From NCBI RefSeq assembly GCF_031886125.1, contig NZ_CP119391.1, forward strand, positions 2,542,001 to 2,606,000: a DNA stretch of 64,000 bases, written 5' to 3'. The translations under genes and the position numbers were made by a program. Shown piece by piece: positions 19,688 to 29,472 of this stretch. This DNA comes from Halomonas piscis (GTDB lineage: Bacteria > Pseudomonadota > Gammaproteobacteria > Pseudomonadales > Halomonadaceae). Position 1 is the stretch's first letter, and each line of letters opens with the position of its first letter. The notes below the pieces were generated by a model. It saw nothing but the letters and a program-made list of their open reading frames with translations, did no database searches and was not told the DNA's origin.

Positions 19688-19823
19688 AGGCACAAGACCA
19701 CTCAGGCAGGGTGAGAAACGTGACGCTTATCCAGGCAGCGCGCATTTATATAGCATGCTACCCATTTGCGCGCCCCCGAACCACCTCACTTTCGCCGCAT
19801 ACTGCCGCCGCATACCGGCGGCG

Positions 19824-20684
19824 TCAGCGTAAAATCAGCACCGGAATATGGGCGTTGCGCAGCATGCTGGTGGTCGTGCTGCCCACCAGAAACTGGCGAA
19901 TGCGCGAATGGCCGTAGGCGCCCATGACGGTCATGTCGATGTTGTTGTCGGCCTCGAAGGCATGCAGGGTGGCCTCCACCTCGCCGGCGCGGATGGTGCC
20001 CTCGGCCTCGAGCCCGGCCTGCTGCAACACGTCCACCGCCCAGGCGAGCGCCATGCGGTGCTCGGCGGTATCGGCGCTCACTGACACCACGTGGCAGGCA
20101 ACCCCGTGAAACAGCGGGCTTTTGGCCAGCATTTCCACGCCCTTGCGGGCGGTCTTGCTGCCGTCGAAGGCGATCATGACGTTTTCCGGCGCCTTGAAGC
20201 CGGTGCGCGGCACCATCAGAATCGGCCGGCGCAGCTCGCGCACCACGCGCTCCAGGTTCGACCCCAGATGACCGCTGGCCTGGTCGGCGTTCTCGCCGCG
20301 CTTGCCCAGCACCAGAAGGCGCGTCTCGCTTTCGTACTCGGCCAGGGTATCCACCAGGGTGCCGTTGCGCTGGCGCGAGCGGGCATCGCTCACTCCCTTT
20401 TCGCCGGCCCGGCGGCAGGCCTCTTCCAGCATCAGCCGCCCCTGCTCGCGGTTGATCCGGGCGCGCTTTTCGTCAAGCTCGGCAAGCTCGTTGAGCAGCG
20501 TTTCCCGAGCGCCCAGGCGCAGGCTGCCGGATAGGTCAGGGTCCTCCACCGTGGGCGGGTGGTTATCCACCGCGTGCAGAAACTGAAGCGGCGTGGAAAG
20601 CGCCCGGCTGGCCCAGGCGGCGTAGTCGCAGACGCTTTCGGAAAACGACGAGCCGTCGATCGCGGCCATTACGTATTCGGTCAT
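19824..20684 (-). CDS. Tandem universal stress protein (UspA family)
   Basis: 286 residues made of two Usp domains (~1-145 and ~155-286). The second domain carries a nucleotide-binding motif GAYGHSRIRQFLVGSTTTSM; the first has the related VLGKRGENADQASGHLGSNL. Cytoplasmic stress protein, similar to the UspE type. GGAG precedes the ATG. It lies 57 bp downstream of the SulP transporter gene's start side on the same strand, so the two may be co-regulated, as SulP-Usp pairs often are. Confidence 0.9.
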   Translation of the reverse strand: MTEYVMAAIDGSSFSESVCDYAAWASRALSTPLQFLHAVDNHPPTVEDPDLSGSLRLGARETLLNELAELDEKRARINREQGRLMLEEACRRAGEKGVSDARSRQRNGTLVDTLAEYESETRLLVLGKRGENADQASGHLGSNLERVVRELRRPILMVPRTGFKAPENVMIAFDGSKTARKGVEMLAKSPLFHGVACHVVSVSADTAEHRMALAWAVDVLQQAGLEAEGTIRAGEVEATLHAFEADNNIDMTVMGAYGHSRIRQFLVGSTTTSMLRNAHIPVLILR

Positions 20685-20741
20685 CCTAGTCTCCAGATAA
20701 GGGCCCTATGCCGAGCCCGACGGGGCGAACGCCGACGGCTT

Positions 20742-22226
20742 TCAGCCCATGAGCTTTTCTACCGCTTCGGCGTCGTTATGGATCGCGTAGCGGTCAACGA
20801 TGGTGGCACTGGCTTCGTTCAGCCCTACCAGATTCACCCTGGTGCCTTCCCGGCGGAACTTGATCACTACCCGGTCCAGCGCCTGAACCGCACTGATGTC
20901 CCAGAAGTGCGCCCGGGACAGGTCAATCGTCACCTCGTCGACGCTCTCCTTGAAGTCAAACCCTGCGCCAAAGCGGTCGCAGGAGGCAAAGAACACCTGC
21001 CCCACGACCTGGTATTCCCGGGCCCTGCCGGCTTCGACTTCATGCGAACCAATATAGAGGATATTGCCCACCTTGTTGGCAAAGTTCATCGCGGCAAGCA
21101 GCACGCCGACGAACACGCCCAGCGCTAGGTTGTGGGTGAACACGGTCACCGCCACCGTCGCCAGCATCACCATGTTGGTGCTCATGGGGTGCTTTTTCAG
21201 ATCGCGGATGGACTCCCAGCTGAACGTGCCCACGGACACCATGATCATGACGGCCACCAGCGCGGCCATGGGAATCAGCGAGACAAAGTCGGACAGAAAC
21301 ACCACCAGCAGCAAAAGGCCAACACCCGCTACCAGCGTGGACGTGCGCTGGCGCCCGCCGGATTTCACGTTGATCACCGACTGGCCGATCATCGCGCAGC
21401 CGGCCATGCCGCCCAGAAGCCCGGCGCCGATGTTGGCTACGCCCTGGCCCTTGCACTCGCGGTTCTTGTTGCTCGGGGTATCGGTGAGGTCATCGACGAT
21501 GGTCGCCGTCATCATCGATTCCAGCAGCCCCACCACGGCGAGCATCACCGAATAGGGGAAAATGATTTTGAGCGTTTCCAGGTTCAGCGGCACGTCGGGC
21601 CACAGAAACACCGGCAGGCTGTCGGGGAGCTCGCCCATGTCGCCCACGGTGCGGATGTCCATGCCCGTGGCCAGATACACCGCGGTGAGCGCCAGAATGC
21701 ACACCAGCGGCGAAGGAATGGACGTCCCCACCTTGGGCAGGTAGGGAAAACCGTAGATGATCCCGAGCCCCGCGGCCGTCATGGCGTAGACGTGCCAGGT
21801 GACGCCGGTGAGCTCCGGCAGCTGGGCCATGAAGATCAGAATCGCCAGGGCGTTGACGAACCCGGTGACCACCGAGCGCGAGACAAAGCGCATCAGATCC
21901 GCCAGGCGCAGATAGCCCGCCGCAATCTGCAAAACGCCGGTGAGAAGCGTCGCGGCAAGCAGATACTCAAGCCCGTGCTCCTTGACCAGGGTGACCATCA
22001 GCAGCGCCATGGCGCCGGTGGCCGCCGAGATCATGCCCGAACGCCCGCCGGCAAAGGCAATGATCACGCAGATGGCGAAGGAGGCGTACAGCCCCACCTT
22101 GGGGTCGACGCCGGCGATGATGGAAAAGGCAATGGCTTCGGGAATCAGCGCCAGCGCGACGACGATGCCCGACAGCACATCGGCTTTCAGGTTGGAAAGC
22201 CAGGTCTGCTTGAACGACTCGATCAT
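20742..22226 (-). CDS. SulP-family anion transporter with STAS domain
   Basis: 494 residues: a transmembrane part of about 10-14 segments (residues ~15-400) starting with the SulP signature LVALALIPEAIAFSIIAGV, and a C-terminal STAS domain (~410-494) with VTIDLSRAHFWDISAVQALD. SulP proteins carry sulfate, bicarbonate or other anions coupled to Na+ or H+. The short length and the Usp gene directly downstream resemble the bicarbonate/sulfate transporters of marine bacteria; the substrate is inferred only. Confidence 0.9.
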   Translation of the reverse strand: MIESFKQTWLSNLKADVLSGIVVALALIPEAIAFSIIAGVDPKVGLYASFAICVIIAFAGGRSGMISAATGAMALLMVTLVKEHGLEYLLAATLLTGVLQIAAGYLRLADLMRFVSRSVVTGFVNALAILIFMAQLPELTGVTWHVYAMTAAGLGIIYGFPYLPKVGTSIPSPLVCILALTAVYLATGMDIRTVGDMGELPDSLPVFLWPDVPLNLETLKIIFPYSVMLAVVGLLESMMTATIVDDLTDTPSNKNRECKGQGVANIGAGLLGGMAGCAMIGQSVINVKSGGRQRTSTLVAGVGLLLLVVFLSDFVSLIPMAALVAVMIMVSVGTFSWESIRDLKKHPMSTNMVMLATVAVTVFTHNLALGVFVGVLLAAMNFANKVGNILYIGSHEVEAGRAREYQVVGQVFFASCDRFGAGFDFKESVDEVTIDLSRAHFWDISAVQALDRVVIKFRREGTRVNLVGLNEASATIVDRYAIHNDAEAVEKLMG

Positions 22227-22328
22227 TGATCAGTTCCGCGGTTGGAAGGTTAAGACACGTAAAGAGAAACAGGGCCGCGCATTCTACCTGCCCCACACGC
22301 CTCTTGCATGTGCAGGCATCCGGGCGCC

Positions 22329-23246
22329 TTACGCCTCCGGCGGGAAGCCCTGGTTGTCCAGAGTGCGACGCCAGCGCATTTCCAGACGCCGCTCGATCAG
22401 GCTCTTGATCACCAGAGTGCCGATCACCAGGGCGCCGCCGATAAAGGCAAGATTCGAGGGTCGCTCGCCGAGCAGCCACCAGACCCAGAGCGTGCCGGTG
22501 ACGGTTTCCAGCAGGAACAGCAGGCTGACCTCCGCGGCGGGCAGATACAGCGGGCCGCGCTGGATCAGGGTAAAGCCGATGGGAATCAGGATCAGGCACA
22601 GCAGGATCAAGTACCTGGCCTGGTCTGCGTCAGGCAGCGCCCAGCCGCCGCTGGCAAGCCAGGGGGACAGCAGCGCCACCGTCAGCCCCGCCAGCACCAG
22701 CATGGGGCTCATGTCCACCCCCGGGCGGGTGCGGCAAAGCGTAAAGTTGGCCGCCAGGGAAAGCGCCGCCAGCAGGGCGAAGCCGTTGCCGATCCAGGAG
22801 CCGGCACCGGCGTCGTCGAAGACGATCAGCGAGGTGCCGGACAGGCACAGCACAATGGCGATCCAGGTGCGAAGCGGCTGACGCTCGTGCAGGAAGAATC
22901 GCGACAATAGCGCGGCGATCAACGGCGCCCCGGCCAGGATCATCAGCACGTTGCCGCCCTTGGTATAGTGGTTGCCCAGCACGAAGCCGAAGTTGGAAAG
23001 CGTAAAGAGCCCCGCCACGCCGAGCCCCACCAGACCGCAGCGACGAAATACCGCCCAGGTTCGGCGGCCGCTGCGCAGAACCACGATGGTGAAAAAACCG
23101 ATCGCCGTGAGCAGCCCCCGCCAGAACAGCATCTGGCTGTCCGGCAGGTCGATCAGCTTGATGAGAAGCGCATCCGGGGAAATGATCAAGGGCCCCGCCG
23201 CGGTGAGCAGAAGGCCTTTCTGGCGGCGGGAAAGAGCGTGGGTCAT
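22329..23246 (-). CDS. EamA/DMT-superfamily permease
   Basis: 305 residues with ten hydrophobic segments in two EamA repeats (~12-145 and ~155-290). It probably exports a small metabolite or amino acid; substrate unknown. Its ATG overlaps the stop of the stomatin-like gene (ATGA at 23243-23246), so the two are translationally coupled. It is GC-rich and unrelated in composition to the second EamA gene at 38,483-39,337. Confidence 0.88.
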   Translation of the reverse strand: MTHALSRRQKGLLLTAAGPLIISPDALLIKLIDLPDSQMLFWRGLLTAIGFFTIVVLRSGRRTWAVFRRCGLVGLGVAGLFTLSNFGFVLGNHYTKGGNVLMILAGAPLIAALLSRFFLHERQPLRTWIAIVLCLSGTSLIVFDDAGAGSWIGNGFALLAALSLAANFTLCRTRPGVDMSPMLVLAGLTVALLSPWLASGGWALPDADQARYLILLCLILIPIGFTLIQRGPLYLPAAEVSLLFLLETVTGTLWVWWLLGERPSNLAFIGGALVIGTLVIKSLIERRLEMRWRRTLDNQGFPPEA

Positions 23247-24079
23247 GCGCCGGATGTCTCCTCGGTTGAAATCCCTGAGTCAGGCCCCTGGCCGGCGCCT
23301 GAACCAGAGCCCGCGCCGCCTGATGCAGTTCCTTTTATTTTCATGTGCTTAAAAGCCTCCATGATATCCATGGGCAGCGGAAACACAATCGTCGAGGCAT
23401 TCTTGTTGCTCATGTCGCTCATGGTCTGCAGATAGCGCAGCTGCAGCGCGGCGGCGTTTTCATTCATGGTGTTGGCCGCCTCCACCAGTTTTGCCGCGGC
23501 CTGTTGCTCGCCCTCGGCGTGAATGACCTTGGCCCGGCGCTCGCGCTCGGCCTCGGCCTGGCGCCCGATGGCGCGAATCATGCTCTCGTCCAGGTCCACG
23601 TGCTTGATCTCCACGTTGGCGACCTTGATGCCCCAGGCCTCGGTCTGGGTATCGATGATCTCCTGAATGTCGTTGTTGAGCTTGTCGCGCTCGGAGAGCA
23701 TTTCGTCCAGGTCGTGCTTGCCCAGCACCGAGCGCAGGGTGGTTTGCGCGAGCTGGCTGGTCGCCACGATATAGTTTTCCACCTGGATAATGGCTTTTTC
23801 CGGGTCCACCACGCGGAAGTACAGCACGGCGTTGACCTTGACCGTGACGTTGTCCTGGGAAATGACGTCCTGCTCGGGGACGTCCATGGTGATCACCCGC
23901 AAATCGACCTTCTGCATCGACTGGATCAGCGGAATGACGATGATAAGCCCGGGCCCCTTGACCGCCTGGTAGCGCCCCAGAAAGAACACCACGCCGCGCT
24001 TGTATTCCGGCAGAATACGAATCGACAGCGCGATCAGCAGAACCAGCAGCACAATGGGGACAAGATACGCAAGCATCAT
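23243..24079 (-). CDS. Slipin / stomatin-like SPFH membrane protein
   Basis: 278 residues: one N-terminal membrane segment ([19 protein letters not shown]), an SPFH/band 7 domain with [18 protein letters not shown] and [20 protein letters not shown], a charged coiled-coil ([20 protein letters not shown]) and a Gly/Ser-rich tail. Stomatin-like proteins form membrane scaffolds and often pair with an NfeD protease partner. No NfeD gene is adjacent; instead a DMT permease is coupled downstream. AAGGAG precedes the start. Confidence 0.92.
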   Translation of the reverse strand: MMLAYLVPIVLLVLLIALSIRILPEYKRGVVFFLGRYQAVKGPGLIIVIPLIQSMQKVDLRVITMDVPEQDVISQDNVTVKVNAVLYFRVVDPEKAIIQVENYIVATSQLAQTTLRSVLGKHDLDEMLSERDKLNNDIQEIIDTQTEAWGIKVANVEIKHVDLDESMIRAIGRQAEAERERRAKVIHAEGEQQAAAKLVEAANTMNENAAALQLRYLQTMSDMSNKNASTIVFPLPMDIMEAFKHMKIKGTASGGAGSGSGAGQGPDSGISTEETSGA

Positions 24080-24247
24080 GACGCAGCTCCTTCGGTTAAC
24101 GATTCGTCAAAGATCTGACGCTGTCCTCCAGCCTAGCAGCAAAGCGCCCGGCCGTGCCCAGGGGCCGGCAGGGTGACGTTTTCCGCCCGCTTGGCGTACC
24201 ATTACGCAGCGTTCACCCCCATCAGCGATCAGCTTAAGGAGCACGAA

Positions 24248-25267
24248 ATGAGCCAGTCTATTGCGGTCATCAAGGGCGACGGCATTGGCCCCGAGATCAT
24301 GGATGCCACCCTGCGCGTACTCGACGCGCTGGACTGCGGCTTCACCTACGACATCGTTGATGCCGGGCTCGGCGCGCTCGAGGCGCACGGCACCCTGGTT
24401 CCCCGCTCCTCGCTGGAGGCCATCGAAAAGCACGGCCTGGCGCTCAAGGGCCCGCTGACCACGCCGATCGGCAAGGGCTTTTCCTCGATCAACGTGCAGC
24501 TGCGCCGCCACTTCGACCTCTACGCCAACGTGCGCCCGGCGGTCAGCTTCCCCGGCACTCGCTCGCGCTACGACAATATCGACATGATCACCGTGCGCGA
24601 AAACACCGAAGGGGCCTACATGTCCGACGGCCAGGAAATGGTCGACGACGGCAACACCGGCATTTCGCAGATCAAGGTGACGCGCAAGGGCTCCGAGCGC
24701 ATTGTCCGCTACGCCTTTGAGCTGGCCCGGCAAAACGGCCGCAGAAAGGTCACCGCGCTGCACAAGGCCAACATCATCAAAACCGCCTCGGGCCTGTTCC
24801 TCGACGTCGCCCGAGAAGTCGCCAGCGACTACCCGGACATCGAGTTCGAGGAAATGATCGTGGACAACGCCTGCATGCAGCTGGTGATGGACCCCTACCA
24901 GTTCGACGTGGTCGTCACCACCAACCTGTTCGGCGACATCACCTCGGACCTGTGCGCCGGCCTCGTCGGCGGGCTGGGCCTGGCCCCCGGGGCGAACATC
25001 GGCGAAAACGCCGCCATCTTCGAGGCCGTTCACGGCTCGGCGCCGGACATCGCCGGCAAGAAAATCGCCAACCCCTGCGCCCTGCTGCTGGCCGCCGCGC
25101 AGATGCTCGACCACCTGGGGATGAACGACAAGGGCACGGCCATCCGCGAAGGCATCCGCGACGTGCTGGAAAAGCGCCGCGACATGGTCACCCCGGACAT
25201 GGGCGGCAGCGGCACTACCGACACCTTCGCCGAGGCGCTGGTGGAATACGCCACCGCCCGCGCCTGA
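24248..25267 (+). CDS. NAD-type isocitrate dehydrogenase
   Basis: 339 residues of the beta-decarboxylating dehydrogenase family (isocitrate/isopropylmalate): IAVIKGDGIGPEIMDATL at the start, LYANVRPAVSFPG, ENTEGAYMS, LHKANIIKTASGLFLD and GGLGLAPGANIG. The short ENTEG-type motif and ~335-residue length match the NAD-dependent isocitrate dehydrogenases (TtIDH/IDH3-like) rather than LeuB. It oxidises isocitrate to 2-oxoglutarate in the TCA cycle. The ATG at 24248 has TAAGGAG upstream and is preferred to an upstream in-frame start at 24173. The gene at 25294 follows after 26 bp. Confidence 0.87.
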   Translation: MSQSIAVIKGDGIGPEIMDATLRVLDALDCGFTYDIVDAGLGALEAHGTLVPRSSLEAIEKHGLALKGPLTTPIGKGFSSINVQLRRHFDLYANVRPAVSFPGTRSRYDNIDMITVRENTEGAYMSDGQEMVDDGNTGISQIKVTRKGSERIVRYAFELARQNGRRKVTALHKANIIKTASGLFLDVAREVASDYPDIEFEEMIVDNACMQLVMDPYQFDVVVTTNLFGDITSDLCAGLVGGLGLAPGANIGENAAIFEAVHGSAPDIAGKKIANPCALLLAAAQMLDHLGMNDKGTAIREGIRDVLEKRRDMVTPDMGGSGTTDTFAEALVEYATARA

Positions 25268-25293
25268 AACGCCCACCGCCAGGGAGAAACGCC

Positions 25294-26178
25294 ATGAGCC
25301 CACTCCGCCTGGGATTTATCGGCATCGGCCTGATGGGCACGCCCATGACCCGACGCCTGCTCGAGGCGGGCTTTGACGTCACGGTCTGGAACCGCTCGGC
25401 GGACAAGGCCCGCGCGCTCGAAGCCGACGGCGCGCGCCTGGCCGCGAGCATCGCCGAGCTCACCCAGGGCGTCGACGTCGTCATGCTGTGCCTGGCCAAC
25501 ACCGCCGTGGTAAAAGAGGTGGTGTTCGGCGACGGCGGCGTGGCAAGCGTAGGCAGCGCCGGCAAAACGCTGGTGGACTTCTCCAGCAGCGACCCGGCGG
25601 CCACCCGGGACATGGCCGCGAGGCTTGAAGCCGCCTGCGGCATGGGCTGGGTGGACAGCCCGGTTTCCGGCGGCGTGGCCGGCGCCGAGGCTGGGAGTCT
25701 CGCCGTCATGTGCGGCGGCGACGCCGACCGCATGGCGGCGGTTGAGCCGCTGCTGGCCCCGCTTGCCGCACGGGTGACCCACATGGGTGGCGTGGGCAGC
25801 GGCCAGGTGACCAAGGTGTGCAACCAGATGGTGGTGGGCTGCCAGGCGGCGGTGCTCGCGGAAACCGTGGCGCTGGCCGAATCCAGCGGGGTGGACTCCA
25901 CCCGGCTGGTAGAGGCGCTGTCCGGCGGCTTTGCCGACTCCAAACCGTTTCAGATCCTCACCCCGCGCATGGCCTCAGCCGACTACGCCGAGCCGCCCTG
26001 GCACTTGCGCACCCTGCTCAAGGACCTCGACATGGCCGTGGCGCAAAGCCAGCGCAGCCAGAGCGCCACGCCCATGAGCGGCCTGGCCGCCCAGCTGATG
26101 CGCGCCCACGCCACTCGCGGCCATGCGGAAGACGACCCGGCGACGCTGGTGGAAAGCTACCGCGGGCCCCGTGACTAA
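25294..26178 (+). CDS. Beta-hydroxyacid dehydrogenase family oxidoreductase
   Basis: 294 residues with the N-terminal Rossmann motif GFIGIGLMGTPMTRRLLEAG, the substrate motif VDSPVSGGVAGAEAGSLAVM and the catalytic lysine region GSGQVTKVCNQMVV. This is the 3-hydroxyisobutyrate / tartronate-semialdehyde / glyoxylate reductase family; the exact substrate cannot be read from the sequence. AGGGAG precedes the ATG. It probably shares a transcript with the isocitrate dehydrogenase and overlaps the convergent CNNM gene by 4 bp. Confidence 0.88.
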   Translation: MSPLRLGFIGIGLMGTPMTRRLLEAGFDVTVWNRSADKARALEADGARLAASIAELTQGVDVVMLCLANTAVVKEVVFGDGGVASVGSAGKTLVDFSSSDPAATRDMAARLEAACGMGWVDSPVSGGVAGAEAGSLAVMCGGDADRMAAVEPLLAPLAARVTHMGGVGSGQVTKVCNQMVVGCQAAVLAETVALAESSGVDSTRLVEALSGGFADSKPFQILTPRMASADYAEPPWHLRTLLKDLDMAVAQSQRSQSATPMSGLAAQLMRAHATRGHAEDDPATLVESYRGPRD

Positions 26179-27212
26179 CCGCCGCCGGAGGCCCGGCGTG
26201 CCTGACGAATGCGCTGCAGCCAGCGCTGGCGGGCGTAGCTCTGCAGGTTGTCCACGCGGTCGGTCTCATCGACGATCTCCTGACCCAGCAGGGTTTCGAG
26301 CACGTCTTCCAGGGTGATCAGCCCCACGAAGCTTCCGTGGGCATCGTAGACCGCGCGCATATGGTGGTTATCGCCGAGCATGGCGGCAAACGCCTGCTCG
26401 ACGTTTTGCTCCGCCTCCAGCCGGCCAATGGGATGCATCATCGAGGACATGGTGGCGTCCGGCTCGGCCTGGTACATATCCACCTTGTGCACGTAGCCAA
26501 ACGCCTGTTCGCCTTCGTCCATCACCGGAAAGCGAGTAAACGGCGCCTGCCCGTATTCCTGCTCGAACTCCTTTACCGTCATGTGCGGCAGCACCGTCTG
26601 GCACACGATGCGCGGCGTCATCGCCCGGGACACGGGGATTTCGTGCAGGTTGAGCACGTTGGTAATGGTGCGGGTCTCGTCGGCGTCGAGCACGTTCTTC
26701 TCCTGGCCTACCCGGGCCAGCACCTTGATCTCGTCGCGCAGGTCGATGGCGTTTTCTTCCTGCCCGCCCAGGCGCCGGGTAATCTGTTCGGACAGCCAGA
26801 TAAACGGCAGCAGCACGGCGGTCATCACGCGCAGCACCGGCGGCAGCATGACCGCCAGGCGCTTCCAGTGGGTAGCGCCCAGGGTCTTGGGGATAATTTC
26901 GGAAAATACCAGGATCAAGAACGTCATCACCGCCGAGACCATACCCACCCAGGACTCGCCGAAGACGGCTGCCGCCCGGGCCCCCACGGCCGTGGCGCCT
27001 ACCGTATGAGCAATGGTATTGAGGGTGAGAATCGCCGCCAGCGGGCGATCAATATTGGCCTTAAGGCGTTCGAGGGAGGCGTGCAGCCCCGGGTTGTCCT
27101 CACGCTGGCGGGCAATGAAGCTCGGCGTGATCGACAGCAGGACAGCCTCGAGCACCGAGCACAGAAACGAAAAGCCGATGGCGAAAACGGCAATGATGAT
27201 CAGCAGCAGCAT
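26175..27212 (-). CDS. CNNM/CorC-type protein (DUF21 and CBS domains)
   Basis: 345 residues: an N-terminal DUF21 membrane domain with about four segments (residues ~1-150; LNTIAHTVGATAVGARAAAV), then a CBS pair (~195-320; ISRAMTPRIVCQTVLP-like region PVSRAMTPRIV and GLITLEDVLETLLG). There is no obvious C-terminal CorC/HlyC domain. Members of the family are linked to Mg2+ or other divalent cation transport. The function here is inferred from the fold only. Confidence 0.88.
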   Translation of the reverse strand: MLLLIIIAVFAIGFSFLCSVLEAVLLSITPSFIARQREDNPGLHASLERLKANIDRPLAAILTLNTIAHTVGATAVGARAAAVFGESWVGMVSAVMTFLILVFSEIIPKTLGATHWKRLAVMLPPVLRVMTAVLLPFIWLSEQITRRLGGQEENAIDLRDEIKVLARVGQEKNVLDADETRTITNVLNLHEIPVSRAMTPRIVCQTVLPHMTVKEFEQEYGQAPFTRFPVMDEGEQAFGYVHKVDMYQAEPDATMSSMMHPIGRLEAEQNVEQAFAAMLGDNHHMRAVYDAHGSFVGLITLEDVLETLLGQEIVDETDRVDNLQSYARQRWLQRIRQARRASGGG

Positions 27213-27313
27213 GGGCCCTCGGCGCGGTCAGGTATCGCGCTGTTATAGACGGCCCGTGCGTTGACCGTCAAGGCCCGGCCGTTGCGATACCGAGCCTTGC
27301 TTCCCTCCTCTTC

Positions 27314-27688
27314 TCAGGGTATCAGGGTCTGTGCCGCTTCCAGGTACGTCTGGCCGCTGTCGGCCACCTGCTCCGGCGCACCGGTTTCCGAGCCCACGTG
27401 AACTTCCTCGAGCGATACAGCCATGCCCTCCACCTCATCATCGATTTTCGCCAGGGCGTTTTCCAGCGTATAGCTCAGCTGATGGATCTCGGCCAGCTGC
27501 TCGTCGTCCAGCGTATCGGCCTTTAGCAGCTCGGCCAGGCGCTGGTTGCCCTCGGAGAAGTTGGTTACCGCGGCTTCCAGCGTTTCTGCGGGCTTGCCGT
27601 CGAAATGATCGGGGCGGTCGTTGTCATCTGCGGCGGCGGTGCCGGTGACCAACAGCGCGGCGAACAGCGTCATGGCAAAATTTTTCAT
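27314..27688 (-). CDS. DUF6746-like periplasmic protein
   Basis: A 124-residue secreted protein: signal peptide MKNFAMTLFAALLVTGTAAA, then RPDHFDGKPAETLEAAVTNF and IHQLSYTLENALAKI, a pattern I recognise from a small uncharacterised proteobacterial family (DUF6746). It is helical and acidic with no cysteines or metal motif. The open frame runs upstream to 27874, but GGGAGA precedes the ATG at 27688 and that start gives the signal peptide. Function unknown. Confidence 0.75.
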   Translation of the reverse strand: MKNFAMTLFAALLVTGTAAADDNDRPDHFDGKPAETLEAAVTNFSEGNQRLAELLKADTLDDEQLAEIHQLSYTLENALAKIDDEVEGMAVSLEEVHVGSETGAPEQVADSGQTYLEAAQTLIP

Positions 27689-28000
27689 CTTTGTCTCCCG
27701 TTGAAAAGCGGTTCTCGTTAACAATAAATCGCGCGGCCGGTGGCCGCACAGCGAATGAACAAGGTAAGGCGAACAATTCGCATTAACTATAGTAAACAAC
27801 GAAAGGCGTAGCGCAAGCGGTTTCGTTCGCCGCAACGCGGGGCTATGATCCAGGTCATGGTTTGCCGTCAACAAACGGCGCCGGCGGCAGTTAACCCCGC
27901 TAGATCGCTGTAAAAAAGCGTTTCTTCAGCAGAGCTTGACCGTTAAAATCGCCGCCCTTTAGCGCAAAACAACAGTGATAACCTTCACAGGAGACGCATC
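27689..28000. other. Divergent intergenic region without a gene
   Basis: About 310 bp between the DUF6746-like gene (minus) and the symporter gene (plus). There is an AT-rich patch near 27,780-27,805 (CATTAACTATAGTAAAC) that could contain promoter elements for either side, and AGGAGA before the symporter start. I see no RNA gene, palindromic operator or repeat that I can support. Confidence 0.5.
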
Positions 28001-29248
28001 ATGGCAGCCGGTTCCGCTTTTAATTTCTGGCGACGCATCCCGCTCTGGCAGCGCATTCTTGCCGGTTTGTTTCTGGGTATTCTCGCCGGTGCCCTGATGG
28101 GCGAAAACGCCGGCGTGTTCAAGCCGCTGGGGGACATTTTCATCAGCGCGATCAAGATGCTGATCGTGCCGCTGGTGTTTTCCACCCTGGTGGTGGGCAT
28201 CACCGCCATGCGCGACCCGCAGAAAATGGGCCGCATCGGCGCGCGCACCATCGGGCTTTACCTGCTCACCACCGCTTTTGCCATCGCCATCGGGCTTTTG
28301 GCCTCGACGATTTTCCAGCCCGGCGCCGGCGTGGACATGAGCTTTGACAAGCCCATGGAATCCAAGGATGCGCCTTCGCTGGTCGAGATTCTTGTCGACC
28401 TTGTCCCGCAGAACCCCATTGACGCGCTGGCCGAGGGCAACATCCTGCAGATCATCGTCTTTGCCCTGGGCCTGGGCATTTCGCTGATGCTGATTGGCGA
28501 AAGAGGCGAGCCGGTAGTGCGCCTGTTCGAAAGCTTCGCCGAGGCCATGTACAAGCTCACCGAAATCGTCATGGCCTTTGCGCCGTTCGGCGTGTTCGGA
28601 CTGATTGCCTTTGTCGCCGGCAACTACGGGCTCGAGGTGCTGCTGCCGCTGGCCAAGGTGATCGGCGTGGCCTATCTCGCAAGTGTGATTCACGTGCTGG
28701 TGGTGTACAGCGGGTTTTTGGCGCTGCTTGGCCGGCTCAACCCCAAACGCTACCTGAGCGGCATTCTCGATGCCCTGGTAGTGGCCTACTCCTCGGCGTC
28801 GTCCTCGGGCACGCTGCCGGTGTCGATCCGCTGCGCGCAGAAAAACCTCGGCGTCTCCGAGGGCGTCTCGGGCTTTGTGCTGCCGGTGGGTGCGACCATC
28901 AACATGGACGGTACCGCCATTTATCAGGGCGTGGTGGCCCTCTTTATCGCCCAGATGCTGGGGGTGGACCTGAGCGTGGCCGACTACGGCATGATCATCC
29001 TCACCGGCACGCTGGCCTCCATCGGCAGCGCCGGCGTTCCCGGCGCCGGGCTGATCATGCTCTCGATTGTGCTCTCCCAGGTCGGCCTGCCGCTTGAGGC
29101 CATCGCCGTGGTCGCGGGCATCGACCGCATCCTCGACATGGCGCGCACCAGCGTCAACGTCGCCGGCGACCTGATGGTCACCACCCTTGTGGGCAAGAGC
29201 GAAGGCGAACTGGACGAAGACGTTTACAACGGCCCGAACCAGGCTTGA
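28001..29248 (+). CDS. Dicarboxylate/amino acid:cation symporter (DAACS)
   Basis: 415 residues of the GltP/DctA family: about eight membrane segments plus two hairpins, the serine-rich hairpin SSASSSGTLPVSIRC, the NMDGTAIYQG motif and the second hairpin IGSAGVPGAGLIML. It imports glutamate, aspartate or C4-dicarboxylates with Na+ or H+. CAGGAGA lies before the ATG. A strong rho-independent terminator follows. This is the last backbone gene before the integron/IS zone. Confidence 0.93.
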   Translation: MAAGSAFNFWRRIPLWQRILAGLFLGILAGALMGENAGVFKPLGDIFISAIKMLIVPLVFSTLVVGITAMRDPQKMGRIGARTIGLYLLTTAFAIAIGLLASTIFQPGAGVDMSFDKPMESKDAPSLVEILVDLVPQNPIDALAEGNILQIIVFALGLGISLMLIGERGEPVVRLFESFAEAMYKLTEIVMAFAPFGVFGLIAFVAGNYGLEVLLPLAKVIGVAYLASVIHVLVVYSGFLALLGRLNPKRYLSGILDALVVAYSSASSSGTLPVSIRCAQKNLGVSEGVSGFVLPVGATINMDGTAIYQGVVALFIAQMLGVDLSVADYGMIILTGTLASIGSAGVPGAGLIMLSIVLSQVGLPLEAIAVVAGIDRILDMARTSVNVAGDLMVTTLVGKSEGELDEDVYNGPNQA

Positions 29249-29273
29249 TAGATTAGTTGGCTTGGTAAGAAAA

Positions 29274-29319
29274 ACGCCCCCTTCGTTGTGCGGTTCATGC
29301 AGCGAAGGGGGCGCTTTTC
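29274..29319 (+). terminator. Rho-independent terminator after the symporter gene
   Basis: Perfect 10-bp arms GCCCCCTTCG (29276-29285) and CGAAGGGGGC (29303-29312) followed by GCTTTT. A run of A residues upstream means it could also act from the other strand. Confidence 0.88.
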
Positions 29320-29364
29320 ACGTTTGAGGAAGGTTTTTTTGGGTGGCTCGCCGTCTTGTTTGGA

Positions 29365-29468
29365 ATATAACGCCCAAGCTCAGTTGCCGCCGGAGCGGCC
29401 GCAGGCCGCAGAAGAGAACCCAAAGCGCAGCAGCGCTTTGGGCGGTCAACTGAAGCGATCTGTTGGGC
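29365..29468 (-). other. attC-like site (integron recombination site), array end
   Basis: Read on the minus strand this 104-bp imperfect palindrome runs from GCCCAAC (29468-29462), a perfect RYYYAAC inverse core, to GTTATAT (29371-29365), a core-type GTT site. The inner arms GTTGACCGCCCAAAGCGC and its partner pair as in 59-base elements. It is closely similar to the site at 60206-60309 (shared CGCCCAAGCTCAGTTGCCG). It directly follows the cassette gene remnant at 29473, in the usual gene-then-attC order, and abuts backbone sequence on its other side. Confidence 0.85.
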
Positions 29469-29472
29469 CTTC